From assembly GCF_000513895.2 (NCBI RefSeq), contig NZ_CP165784.1:520845-584844 (forward strand): a stretch of 64,000 bases of DNA. The letters run 5' to 3'. Positions 1-8,520 of the stretch are shown here, piece after piece. Every line of letters starts with the position of its first letter. Position 1 is the stretch's first letter. The translations under genes and the position numbers were made by a program. Below the pieces are notes generated by a model. That model had not been told where the DNA came from, ran no database searches, and worked only from the letters and a program-made list of their open reading frames with translations. Source of the DNA: Ensifer sp. WSM1721. Its GTDB lineage: Bacteria; Pseudomonadota; Alphaproteobacteria; Rhizobiales; Rhizobiaceae.

Positions 1-161
1 GCTTTCCAGTCGAGCTTATTAAATATAACAGCAGGTTTTTCGCTGACGCAAAGCTCACATTGACGTTCTCACGCACATTTCTGTTGCACAATCAAGCATC
101 TATACTGTTATCGACGTCAGCAATTCTCCATCACCACGAGCCAATGTCAACGATTTCGAGG

Positions 162-174
162 TTTCAATTGAAAT
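162..174. promoter_or_regulatory. Consensus vir box (VirG-binding dyad)
   Basis: The sequence TTTCAATTGAAAT fits the vir box consensus TNCAATTGAAAY, and its 12-base core is a perfect palindrome, so it matches in both directions. In Agrobacterium-type plasmids such boxes are bound by phosphorylated VirG about 50 to 70 bases upstream of vir genes. Here it lies 67 bases before a 21-codon reading frame cut off by transposon debris, and 1.2 kb before a VirG-like gene. It may also serve a gene to the left of the window. The match is seen; binding is inferred. Confidence 0.6.
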
Positions 175-240
175 AAACTGAAACGGAATTGTGCGCTGAG
201 GGGAAAAGGCAATCCAAGAGACGCACACTCACCAACGACA

Positions 241-306
241 ATGCTAAAAAGACTCGTGGGCCGGAGATCCCAGGAGGATGCACCGACTTCCCGCAACGTA
301 GCCTAA
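241..306 (+). other. Short reading frame behind the vir box, possible gene remnant
   Basis: A 21-codon frame begins with ATG 67 bases after the vir box and ends where the decayed ISNCY-type transposase remnant starts. It could be the surviving 5' end of a vir-regulated gene, or chance. The peptide is basic and I do not recognise it. Confidence 0.2.
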
Positions 307-722
307 CCGCGCCGGCCTGCCGCGCGTTCGATTGATCGCTTCCCAGGTCTCGGCCCGGTTCCGCTGATCGTTTTGTGCAAGACCGATTTTCTCGGGCTCC
401 AGCCCCATGGCTAACGTGCGGAACGAGGTGGAAACTGCCGGATGTAAGATCGCTCCTGGTAACTCAACTGGCGGGGGCGCAGCGCAGCACTGCCTCAGCC
501 GGTAGGGCTCTCGCAGCCGGTTTGCTTGACCGCGTGCTAGCGCAGGACCCGTGTCACCAGCTCGCGATGCTCGTCCAGCCACTGCGACATCTCCTGCAGT
601 TCACGACTGATCTCGTGTTCGGCGAAAAGATCAAATATGCTGAATTCGACGGTGAGTTCTGGCGCGTTTTCGGCTCCGCCGGTTGCGGAAACCACCGGGC
701 TTTGCTTGCGCCGTATCGACAT
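300..722 (-). pseudogene. Decayed ISNCY-type transposase, N-terminal part
   Basis: On the minus strand the first 61 residues read as a transposase N-terminus, with stretches such as FSIFDLFAEHEISRELQEM, and then hit a stop. The continuation is found in another frame, with recognisable pieces such as SFRT and AETWEAINR. At least one frameshift and several stops separate them, and the catalytic part is missing. The gene is dead. Assignment to the ISNCY group rests on resemblance of these motifs and is moderate. Confidence 0.5.
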
Positions 723-734
723 TAGCCCAATAGT

Positions 735-1174
735 GGCAAAAGTTTGGCGCGGTTAGACAGAGCTAGGCTCCAGATTGCAATTGCATGTATCGGTTGCGAC
801 GATTTGGATGGCGGCGTCTGGTCGGCTTCCTTGGTAATGAAGGCAATGGCGCCGCGTCCGGTCAGATTTTCGTGCAGGGCCATCGGTGTCGTAATCGGCG
901 TCGCCGAAGAAATAGTCGAGCGGCTGGTGCTGGATCAACGGTAAGGCAGCGCGGACATCGCCACGGCGCGATGGCTCTTCGCGGTCGCACTGTCGATCAT
1001 CTCGTCGCCCGGCTTGGCCGCGGCCAGAGCCGAAATTGCTCCGCCAAGGCCGCGTCCGGCCCAGCAGTGAAAGCAATTGTAAATCGCCGTTGGCAGCCGA
1101 CGCGCAACCAGCGGTTCCATTACGGACCATTGCTGATCACTCAGCCAGAATGCGCTTCCCTGCTTCAGCTCCAT
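735..1174 (-). pseudogene. Decayed IS5-family transposase
   Basis: The minus strand starts with a typical IS5 N-terminus (WLSDQQWSVMEPLV), skips the central part by an internal deletion, resumes with LAAAKPGDEMIDSATAKSHRA, and then continues in a different frame with FFGDADYDTD, which resembles the conserved region around the second catalytic aspartate of IS5 transposases. The frame changes and the deletion make it non-functional. It may be a patchwork of more than one IS5 copy. Confidence 0.6.
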
Positions 1175-1398
1175 TCTGAGGCAAGTGAATCACGGAAATG
1201 AACGCTATCAAGATTGAGTTTGGACCCTAGTGGCCTTGGAGAGCTGCGTTCCTGGTTCCAAGCCAGCGCGCCAAGAATAGCCACTATTTTGTCTGCGCTA
1301 TACTGCTATACACCTGATGGTGATTGTCCCATCTGCTGACCGTCCCCATATTGGCTGCCGTGGCCCAGCAAGCCTTTAGCGAGTCAGCAGGTGTGAAT

Positions 1399-2118
1399 AT
1401 GAAAAACATTCTCGTGATCAGTCAGGACGCTTCGCTCAGAGAGCTGCTAGTTGAATTCTTGGCGAAGCACGAGTTTAGGGTCAGAGCCGTCGAAAACAGT
1501 CAGAAGGCCGCCGGCAAAATAGCGTCCAAACCGATTGATGTAGCAATAATCGATTTGAGCGTCGGCCGAGAAGATGGTCTTCGGCTCGTTCGGAATTTCG
1601 GTGCCAAGACAGATCTTCCGATCATCATGATTAGCGGTAACGACCTTGATGAGTCTGACGAGGTGAAGGGACTCGAAACCGGCGTCCGCAACCACATCAC
1701 TAAGCCCTTCCGACTGCCAGAGCTCCTGGCCTGCGTTCGTGCCGCTTCACGCGAGCGGCCAGAGTATGACCGAAACAGGATCTTCCAATTCGATGACTGG
1801 CGAGTGAGCACGAAGCGCCGCCTTTTGTGCCGAGGAGCAGATCGTGAAGTCAAGCTCACTGCGGGCGAGCTCAACCTCCTGATGGCATTTCTCAAAAATC
1901 CGGGCAGGGTCCTTTCGCGCGAGCAGCTTCTGATGGCGACGCGTATGTATAATCAGAATATCTATGATCGTAGCATCGATGTTCAAATCCTGCGTCTTCG
2001 CCGCAAACTGGCACAGGGCACGGATCGGAGCGCGCAGTATATTCGCACCGAGCGAGGCGCGGGCTATGTTTTCGACAGCGACGTAAAGGTTGAAGAGCTG
2101 AGAACGCGTAATCACTGA
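1399..2118 (+). CDS. VirG-like two-component response regulator
   Basis: This 239-residue protein has an OmpR/PhoB-type receiver (about 1-115) followed by a winged-helix DNA-binding domain (about 135-232, with VKLTAGELNLL and RSIDVQILRLRRKL). Close resemblance to Ti-plasmid VirG runs through both domains, for instance DLSVGREDGL around the phospho-acceptor D52, with S79 and K102 also conserved. The acidic pair that normally binds magnesium near the N-terminus is replaced by S8 and Q9, which should weaken or change phosphorylation. The ATG at 1399 follows an AGGTG ribosome site; an in-frame upstream extension looks unrelated. No virA or virB-type gene is in the window, so it is an orphan here. 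It could be an active regulator of the nearby vir box or a diverged, possibly phosphorylation-independent copy. Confidence 0.85.
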   Translation: MKNILVISQDASLRELLVEFLAKHEFRVRAVENSQKAAGKIASKPIDVAIIDLSVGREDGLRLVRNFGAKTDLPIIMISGNDLDESDEVKGLETGVRNHITKPFRLPELLACVRAASRERPEYDRNRIFQFDDWRVSTKRRLLCRGADREVKLTAGELNLLMAFLKNPGRVLSREQLLMATRMYNQNIYDRSIDVQILRLRRKLAQGTDRSAQYIRTERGAGYVFDSDVKVEELRTRNH

Positions 2119-2466
2119 CTGCGCGTTCTCCGTTTGGCTGCAAGAACTTGTTGTGCCCTTTTCACCAACTGTCGTTTTACAGTTGATTTTCAAAGATCCC
2201 CGCGTCGCCGTTCGTCTCACGTGATGCAGGTGACGCTATGCATCTCAGCTCGTGAAACGTCCCGAGCAGCCACTCTTCCAACTCCCTGTGCAAAACATGC
2301 TCCCTACTCCCCCGAGAACTGTCCCCAGCAACTCGAGCCTGCTCGCATTTCTACGATATTTCGCACTCTCTTAAGTTTTGCGATTGCCAGAAAACAATCT
2401 ATAAGGCATAGTTTAGCAACCGGTGAAATTCAGGTTCTGCAAGGCTCCGACGGGGGGACTCGGATC
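2119..2466. other. Intergenic stretch upstream of the CYTH gene
   Basis: No gene is recognised here. The frame of the following gene stays open through most of the region, but the residues it would add do not look like part of a CYTH fold, so the region is taken as leader or promoter. No clear promoter or terminator could be picked out. Confidence 0.4.
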
Positions 2467-3375
2467 ATGCGGCATAAACTGGAAGCGCGCGAATACAAGC
2501 TTCTCCTCAACCCTGAGCGGTTTCTGGAGGCATCTCCCGACACGGTCGCCGATATCTTCTGGAACGAGCATCTGAAGCCGCTCATCCGTGGGCTTGGGTC
2601 GCGAAATGATGATGAACCACGCGACGCAGGCCGGTTCGACAAGCGAAGCGAACGCATCGTCCGCTTTTGGGATACGCCGGACTGCGATCTCACCCGTGCG
2701 GACCTGGCACTTCGAGAGCGCCTGGCGATTGAAGATGAGGCTAGACCCGGCGCGAGGTCGAAAATCACGCTCAAGCTGCGCATGCCGGACTTGTTCGTCG
2801 TCGCGGCCACCGACTTGCCTGGGAACGGCGGAAAATTCCGTACCACATTCGAGGAGGACATAGCTCCCCTCGAGGTCGACGATCCGAAGCCAGGCAATCG
2901 ATCAATTGTTGTGCCGGAGAAACCATCAACCCGCAGCCGTTTCGCCCTTTCCACGACCCAGAAGGTGGAATGGACCCCCTCCTCCCGGACGCTCGCCGGT
3001 CTCGATCAGCTGTTTCCAACGGTTCTCAAGATCGTCGCAAGCACGCGTGCGATACCTGCGACGGAAACGGCATTGATCAGCGGCCCGAGGATTCACGAAC
3101 TCGTCTTCGAGGGCCCGAGCGTCAATCTTGGCGCCGGGATCATCGGAGAGTTTGCATTGACGCTGTGGTACTTCGGCTCGGACCATAAGCCCTCTCCCAT
3201 TGCCGAAATATCCTTCAAATGCGCCACCGCTGACGGAGACATGCCAGGCAAGTCAGCCCAACGAGCATTCGACCTTTTCGTCGCCATGCAAGCGCTCGGT
3301 GCCTGGGTGAATACCGAACACTCCAGCAAGACTTCGCTGGCGCTGCCCAAGGGATGCGGAACGCCGGTGGAATGA
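2467..3375 (+). CDS. CYTH-like (triphosphate tunnel) domain protein
   Basis: The 302-residue product opens with KLEAREYKLLL, resembling the ExExK-type first strand of CYTH/triphosphate-tunnel proteins, followed by RFWDTPDCDLTRADLALRER and ITLKLRMPD, the usual second and third basic/acidic strands. CYTH proteins bind or hydrolyse triphosphates such as inorganic triphosphate, or make cyclic nucleotides. The second half (about 150-302) has weaker tunnel-like strands. The first glutamate pair is only partly kept, so activity is uncertain. The start at 2467 is chosen because the fold begins there. It is the first gene of a same-strand run with EndoU, protease, metallo-hydrolase and patatin genes. 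A nucleotide-sensing or nucleotide-making role for that set is inference. Confidence 0.6.
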   Translation: MRHKLEAREYKLLLNPERFLEASPDTVADIFWNEHLKPLIRGLGSRNDDEPRDAGRFDKRSERIVRFWDTPDCDLTRADLALRERLAIEDEARPGARSKITLKLRMPDLFVVAATDLPGNGGKFRTTFEEDIAPLEVDDPKPGNRSIVVPEKPSTRSRFALSTTQKVEWTPSSRTLAGLDQLFPTVLKIVASTRAIPATETALISGPRIHELVFEGPSVNLGAGIIGEFALTLWYFGSDHKPSPIAEISFKCATADGDMPGKSAQRAFDLFVAMQALGAWVNTEHSSKTSLALPKGCGTPVE

Positions 3376-3392
3376 GCACGGCTTCGTGAACC

Positions 3393-3415
3393 TGCCGTAC
3401 CCGACGGGTACGGCA
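3393..3415 (+). other. Ten-base-pair hairpin between CYTH and EndoU genes
   Basis: TGCCGTACCC and GGGTACGGCA form a perfect stem around a three-base loop, 18 bases after the CYTH stop codon. No run of T follows, so it is not a standard terminator. It may stabilise or process the transcript between the first two genes. Confidence 0.5.
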
Positions 3416-3487
3416 CCTGTCATCAGCTTATGAATACGCGTCGATAGAGTACCCGAAGAGACCTTTTTCTGACGGAGGAGAACGGGC

Positions 3488-4759
3488 ATGGATATCTATC
3501 AGCAGATCTGGGACGCCGACCAAAGCGGCAATGGCGTGAAACCCATTCTGGCCGGGGCTGGTGACGCACCCGAAACGGGTTACGTCCGAGTGGTCAATAC
3601 CGACGGCCCGAGCACCTCCCCTGGTGATCTCAAAATCCTCTCCGAAGTGGAGATACCGGACCACAAGATGAAGACCTATGACCTGGTCCGGTCCCTCTTC
3701 GACAACTACGCGCTCGACGAGCGCAAGGCTGAGGTGGAGACACCGGAAGAGCGTGCCGAGGTGCACGAGCTCCTGGAAGCTATCGTCGATACGGCGCCGA
3801 TGCAGGTCGCGCGCGCCTATCTCTCCGAGGAAACCGGCACGCCCGTCTCGCGGGATCGCTGGTATGCGACGCTGACCGAGCAATGGTTTCGCCGTTTCTC
3901 TCAAAGCGGTGACCGCGACCTTTCCGGCTTCGAGCACGTCTTCGTTGGCGAACAGGAGGGACCGAAGGTTCAGGGCTATCACTTCTGGTACAAGTACCAC
4001 CTCGACGACGGCCTCGCCTCCAAGATCGACCGCAACCGCTTTCCCGGCTTCAAGGACGATCGCATCGTCTATCTACGCGGCGAGTATAAGGATGGTCAGG
4101 AGCACTTCCCGGAATCGGTGACGATCTCCTACCGCTGGGATGCGCCCGACTATGACGCACGCAGGACGCGGCCGCTGACAAAACCGATCGGCGGCTTCTT
4201 CGTCGGCTGCAGCGTCGAAGGTTTGATGGCGATGGGAGCGGTGCGGGCCCATCGCGGTGCCCGCGCGCCGAAGGAAGCGGTGATCAACGGCGCCCGCTAC
4301 GACATGAAGCTCTTCCTCGACCAGAGCCAGCGCTTTGTGCGCACCTTTTACCCGGTCTATCTCGGCCCTGCCGGCGAACGGCCTATAGGTGGGACGACCG
4401 ACGTCACTGGAAGAGAGACACCGCGCGTCGTCAGCGGCGCCGTCAAGATCGTGGCCGCACTGGTCAATCCTCTGGGGCACGACGAAGGCAAGGAAACGGT
4501 TACCCTCGTCAACGCCGGGATAGACGCGGTATCGCTCGACGGCTGGTTCCTCGTCGACAAGATGAGCAATCGCTTTGGCATCAAGGACGTGACGCTGGCA
4601 CCGGGTATGGCGACGACCATCCTGTTGCCGCGCAACTCGGTCCAGCTCTCCAACAAAGGAGGCGAAATCCGGCTCGTCGACCGGGCGGGTTCGACCACCC
4701 ATCTCGTTACCTACAGCAAGGCACAGGCCGATCGGCAGGGTGAGACGATCATATTCTGA
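3488..4759 (+). CDS. EndoU-family endoribonuclease fused to a lamin-tail domain
   Basis: The 423-residue protein has an N-terminal helical region, a central EndoU domain (about 100-315) and a C-terminal beta-rich lamin-tail domain (LTD, about 318-423). EndoU is indicated by GFEHVFVGE and QGYHFWYKYHL, which place the two catalytic histidines at H150 and H165; the lysine is probably in the NGARYDMKLF stretch. EndoU enzymes cut RNA at uridines and occur as toxins in bacteria. The LTD shows the pattern LVNAGIDAVSLDGWFLVDK, then APG and a final sheet. No signal peptide is seen, so it probably acts in the cytoplasm. A strong GGAGGAG precedes the ATG. No immunity protein is evident next to it; the subtilase 64 bases downstream may instead control it. 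Confidence 0.7.
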   Translation: MDIYQQIWDADQSGNGVKPILAGAGDAPETGYVRVVNTDGPSTSPGDLKILSEVEIPDHKMKTYDLVRSLFDNYALDERKAEVETPEERAEVHELLEAIVDTAPMQVARAYLSEETGTPVSRDRWYATLTEQWFRRFSQSGDRDLSGFEHVFVGEQEGPKVQGYHFWYKYHLDDGLASKIDRNRFPGFKDDRIVYLRGEYKDGQEHFPESVTISYRWDAPDYDARRTRPLTKPIGGFFVGCSVEGLMAMGAVRAHRGARAPKEAVINGARYDMKLFLDQSQRFVRTFYPVYLGPAGERPIGGTTDVTGRETPRVVSGAVKIVAALVNPLGHDEGKETVTLVNAGIDAVSLDGWFLVDKMSNRFGIKDVTLAPGMATTILLPRNSVQLSNKGGEIRLVDRAGSTTHLVTYSKAQADRQGETIIF

Positions 4760-4823
4760 GCTGCCGCTGCATTGTCCCGGCAACGGCAGCGTCTGTTGTT
4801 CTCAGATACTCGAGGGGGATGCG

Positions 4824-6926
4824 ATGAGTGACAAGTGGCAGAACGTCGTGCTGCGGAACCAGCACCCGAAGTTGCGAATGTTCGCCAATTGTGACCCGGA
4901 AGTCAGTTCCGCAAAATCTGAGGTACAGCCGGCGCTCCGGGTGGCCAGCAAGGAACTTGCTGCCTCCACCCCGCCCCTCGCAACAGCCATTGCACCCGAC
5001 GCCGCGCCGGTTCGCGGCACTGCCAAGAAGCACGGGGTCGACGTCCAGGCGCAACGGGAGGCCGTCGAAGTAAGCGTTTTCGTCCGGTCAACTGATTCAC
5101 TGCCACCGGTGGCTGGCCAGCAGACTTTGCGTGGCATGGCGACCCGCCGGATGACACTTGATGAAGTGTACAATCTCGCCCGTGAGCCCAGTACGATCTT
5201 TATCGAACCGGCCGATGCTCTCAAGCTGCCGCGTCCGTTCAAGGGCAGCGCCGGCAGCACCGCTCCAGCCCACCGCGTCCCGGGCGTCACCCCTGCCGAA
5301 CTTGGAGACGGCAAGGGCATGCTGATCGGGATCATCGATGTCGAAGGCTTCGACTGGGCCCACCCCGATTTCCTCGTTAATGGAAGGTCGCGCTTTGTCA
5401 GCATCTGGGACCAAGGCGCCAAGGTCGGCCGCAATCGCAAGGGCCTGAAGCGCGGCCGGGTGATTTCCGCCGCGGACATGCAAACCGCACTGAAGGACGC
5501 CACTAAAATCGGCGTCTCGCCGCATGATCTCGAACCGCAATCGCAGATGCTGGTGGGCTCGCACGGTACCCATGTCGCCTCCATCGCCGCGGGCAACAGC
5601 GGTCTCTGCAGCGCGGCCGAAATCGCGGCGGTGCTGATCGCGTTGCCCGAGGACGAGATCGACCGGCGCACTTCGTTCTACGATTGCACCTGCTTGCTCG
5701 ACGCGGTCTATTACCTGCTCGATCTCGCCGGGGAGCGTCCCATCTCGATCAACGTTAGCCTCGGAACGAACGGCCACGCCCACGACGGCTCGAGCATCCT
5801 CGACCGCTGGATCGACGCCTTGCTGGCGGAGCCGGGCCGTTCGATCTGCATTGCGGCCGGCAACGCCGGGCAGGAACGACCCGAGGCCCCGGACGATCTC
5901 GGCTACATGATGGGCCGTATTCATGCGAGCGGCAAAATTGACGCCCAAGGCCTCGACCACATCCTCGAGTGGCAGGTCGTCGGCGACAAGGTGAAGGACG
6001 CATCCGAGAACGAGCTCGAGATCTGGTACGAGCCGCAGGATCGCTTCGCCATCAGCATTCGCCCGCCCGATGGAGACTGGATCGGCCCGGTCCTGCCGGG
6101 TCAGTTCGTCGAGAACCACCAATTGCCGGACCGGACACTGATCAGCATCTACAACGAACTGCATCACCCGACCAACGGCGCCAACTACATCGCCGCCTAC
6201 CTGACGCCGTTCTTCGGTGAGAACCTGATCATCGGCATCCCTGCCGGCGTCTGGCAGGTCCGGCTGCACGGCCTCGTCATCCGCGACGGCACCTTCCACG
6301 CCTGGATCGAGCGCGACGATCCGGCCGATCTGGGCGACGGCAATTACTTCTGGCCCTCATTCTTCACCGAAGCCTCGCACGTCGATACCTCGTCCGTCAG
6401 CGCCCTCGCATGCGGTCAGCGTGTCGTCTCGGTCGCCAATCTCGATGAGATGAAGCGCCGCGCCCACATCACCTCGAGCCAAGGCCCGACCCGAGACGGC
6501 CGACCGAAGCCCGACATCACTGCTCCCGGCACCCGCATCGTTGCTGCCAACGGGTTCGGTGATCCGGACAATCCGTGGATCGAAATGACGGGCACTAGCA
6601 TGGCGAGCCCCTATGTCGCCGGTGTCATCGGATTGATGTTGGCCGAGGAGCCGACGCTCACCGCCGCCCAGATCCTAGGCATAATAAAGGCCACTGCGCA
6701 GCCGCTGCCGGGTGCCACCTATCAATGGGCAAACGATCTGGGATTTGGCGTGATATCTCCAGCGGCCTGCGTCGCCGAAGCCACCCGTGCTCTGACCCGC
6801 AGCGAGTTGAAAAAATCCGCTGCACCAACGGCCGGAACCCCGGTCGTCGCCGCGAGTCCAGCACGCCGCCGTAGCGCTACCCCCAGAGCCATCACAACTC
6901 GACGCCCCCCGAGGACCGCCCCATGA
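4824..6926 (+). CDS. S8 (subtilisin-family) serine protease, cytoplasmic
   Basis: The 700-residue protein contains a complete subtilase triad: aspartate in IGIIDVEGFDWAHPDF (about residue 171), histidine in GSHGTHVASIAAGN (about 247) and serine in MTGTSMASPYVAG (about 591), with the oxyanion asparagine in CIAAGNAG. About 160 residues precede the protease domain and a large insertion (about 380-530) sits inside it. The last 45 residues are a Pro/Arg/Ala-rich tail. No signal peptide is seen, which is unusual for subtilases and suggests an intracellular target. The ATG at 4824 follows GAGGGGG. The stop overlaps the next start (ATGA), so translation is coupled to the metallo-beta-lactamase-fold gene. 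Confidence 0.85.
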   Translation: MSDKWQNVVLRNQHPKLRMFANCDPEVSSAKSEVQPALRVASKELAASTPPLATAIAPDAAPVRGTAKKHGVDVQAQREAVEVSVFVRSTDSLPPVAGQQTLRGMATRRMTLDEVYNLAREPSTIFIEPADALKLPRPFKGSAGSTAPAHRVPGVTPAELGDGKGMLIGIIDVEGFDWAHPDFLVNGRSRFVSIWDQGAKVGRNRKGLKRGRVISAADMQTALKDATKIGVSPHDLEPQSQMLVGSHGTHVASIAAGNSGLCSAAEIAAVLIALPEDEIDRRTSFYDCTCLLDAVYYLLDLAGERPISINVSLGTNGHAHDGSSILDRWIDALLAEPGRSICIAAGNAGQERPEAPDDLGYMMGRIHASGKIDAQGLDHILEWQVVGDKVKDASENELEIWYEPQDRFAISIRPPDGDWIGPVLPGQFVENHQLPDRTLISIYNELHHPTNGANYIAAYLTPFFGENLIIGIPAGVWQVRLHGLVIRDGTFHAWIERDDPADLGDGNYFWPSFFTEASHVDTSSVSALACGQRVVSVANLDEMKRRAHITSSQGPTRDGRPKPDITAPGTRIVAANGFGDPDNPWIEMTGTSMASPYVAGVIGLMLAEEPTLTAAQILGIIKATAQPLPGATYQWANDLGFGVISPAACVAEATRALTRSELKKSAAPTAGTPVVAASPARRRSATPRAITTRRPPRTAP

Positions 6927-8272
6927 AAATTACGCTCTTGCCGTCTGAGAAGGGCGATTGCCTGTTGATTGAAGCCGATGCCGTTAGCATCCTCGCCGAT
7001 GGCGGCATGCCGGGATCCTACGCCTCTGAGGTGCGTGGCTTCCTCGGCAAATGGGCAGAAGACACCGGCAAGGACCTCGACCTCGCCTATGTCTCACATG
7101 TCGACCAGGATCACATCGCCGGCGTGCTGCAATTGCTCGAAGATACGGTGCAGTGGCGCGTCTTCGACCATAAGCACGCCAACGGCCAACCAGCCACCAA
7201 GCCGCCCTTCAAGAGACCCCCCAAGATCAAACGCATCTGGCACAATGCCTTCAAGGCGATGGTCGACGAGTCCGAGGCGATCGGCAGCGTCCTCGCCGCC
7301 CGCGCCAACACGCTCTCCAGTTCTACCAACCCGTCGCTGCTTCGGCTTGCCGATGCGTTCCGAAGCGTCGCCAACTCAATCCCCGAGGCGATCAAGGTAT
7401 CGCGCCGCATCGCCGCCGATCAGTTGCACATCCCGCTTAATGGTGAGTTCGGCAACCTGCTCGCCATGGTCCGCGGCCAGGAGGAAATCAGCCTCAACGC
7501 CGCCAGTTCCCTCGCCGTTCGCGTCATCGGTCCGTCCAAGAAGGACCTCGAAATCCTTCGCAAGTACTGGAAGAATTGGCTGGAGAATTCCAAAAACGCC
7601 GGCAGCGTCGACAAGCTCGAGGCCTGGCTCGAAGACAACGAGGGCCCCATTCCGCCCGGCTTCGGCGTGTCCATCGACGACGAACTTGGCAACCGCAAGA
7701 GTGTCACCGAGCCCAACCTCGCCTCTCTCATGCTCTTGCTCGAGGAACCCAAGCCCGGCGGCAGCGTCGCCCGCGTCGTTTTGACTGGCGACGGTCATGC
7801 CGATGATATCCTTGCCGGCCTCACCCATCATGGTCGGCTCGCCGATGGCGACGGATTGCATGTCGATGTGCTGAAGCTTCAGCACCACGGCTCCGAGCAC
7901 AATCTCGACCGCTCCTTTGCCAAGCGCATCACCGCCGATCACTACCTGATCTGCGCCAATGGCGAGCACGAGAACCCCGACCTGCGCGTCCTCGAAGTGC
8001 TTCTCGATTCGCGCTTGGGGCCTGCCGAGCATCTCTCGCCCAACCCAGGTGCCGCTCAGCCTTTCACCATCTGGTTCAACTGCAGCACCGATTATCTGAA
8101 GAAACAACAGGCTGTCCACATTGCCAAAAAAGGAGCGCCGTCCGACAAGCTAGCCAAGTGCATCGCCCAGTTTACGGCGGTCGAGCAGAAACTCGCCAAG
8201 GCGACGCAGGCGAGTAACGGCCGGCTGAGGGTGAAATACCTGAAAGCCTCGCCGCTCGCGCTCGAGGTTTGA
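6923..8272 (+). CDS. Metallo-beta-lactamase-fold hydrolase
   Basis: The 449-residue protein begins with a short strand pair (MKITLLPSEKGDCLLIE), an aspartate-containing loop (ILADGG) and the metal-binding signature SHVDQDHIAG (H59, D61, D63, H64), all typical of the ComEC-like/MBL branch. Further ligand candidates are LTGDGHADD and LQHHGSEHN near residues 290-325. A central helical insertion (about 90-260) separates the two halves. No signal or membrane segment is seen. Members act on phosphoesters, including nucleic acids and nucleotides, but the substrate here cannot be read from sequence. The gene overlaps the subtilase stop by four bases, which strongly suggests that the two work as a unit. 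Confidence 0.8.
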   Translation: MKITLLPSEKGDCLLIEADAVSILADGGMPGSYASEVRGFLGKWAEDTGKDLDLAYVSHVDQDHIAGVLQLLEDTVQWRVFDHKHANGQPATKPPFKRPPKIKRIWHNAFKAMVDESEAIGSVLAARANTLSSSTNPSLLRLADAFRSVANSIPEAIKVSRRIAADQLHIPLNGEFGNLLAMVRGQEEISLNAASSLAVRVIGPSKKDLEILRKYWKNWLENSKNAGSVDKLEAWLEDNEGPIPPGFGVSIDDELGNRKSVTEPNLASLMLLLEEPKPGGSVARVVLTGDGHADDILAGLTHHGRLADGDGLHVDVLKLQHHGSEHNLDRSFAKRITADHYLICANGEHENPDLRVLEVLLDSRLGPAEHLSPNPGAAQPFTIWFNCSTDYLKKQQAVHIAKKGAPSDKLAKCIAQFTAVEQKLAKATQASNGRLRVKYLKASPLALEV

Positions 8273-8520
8273 ACGGAAAACGCCGATATCAGCCCGCTCA
8301 TAGCGCCGGTGCAGCTACCGCTTGTTTTGCGGTTCCAAGACCATACTCACGGTGCGGGAGAGGAGGAAAACAGCGCGACCCGCTCATTTAGTCTGACGAT
8401 CTGCGTGCCCTCGCCTCTTCTACGGCCAGCCAAGTTCGACTGCCCAGCAAAAGGAAGAACATCAACCTGGTTCACCCCCACGAAGTTATGAAGGCGACTC
8501 TAATGAAAGGATCGGCCGTT

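Noticed and set aside
5097..6299. A 400-codon minus-strand frame across the subtilase gene
   Set aside because: The subtilase triad on the plus strand is clear; the minus frame lacks any family pattern and a ribosome site.
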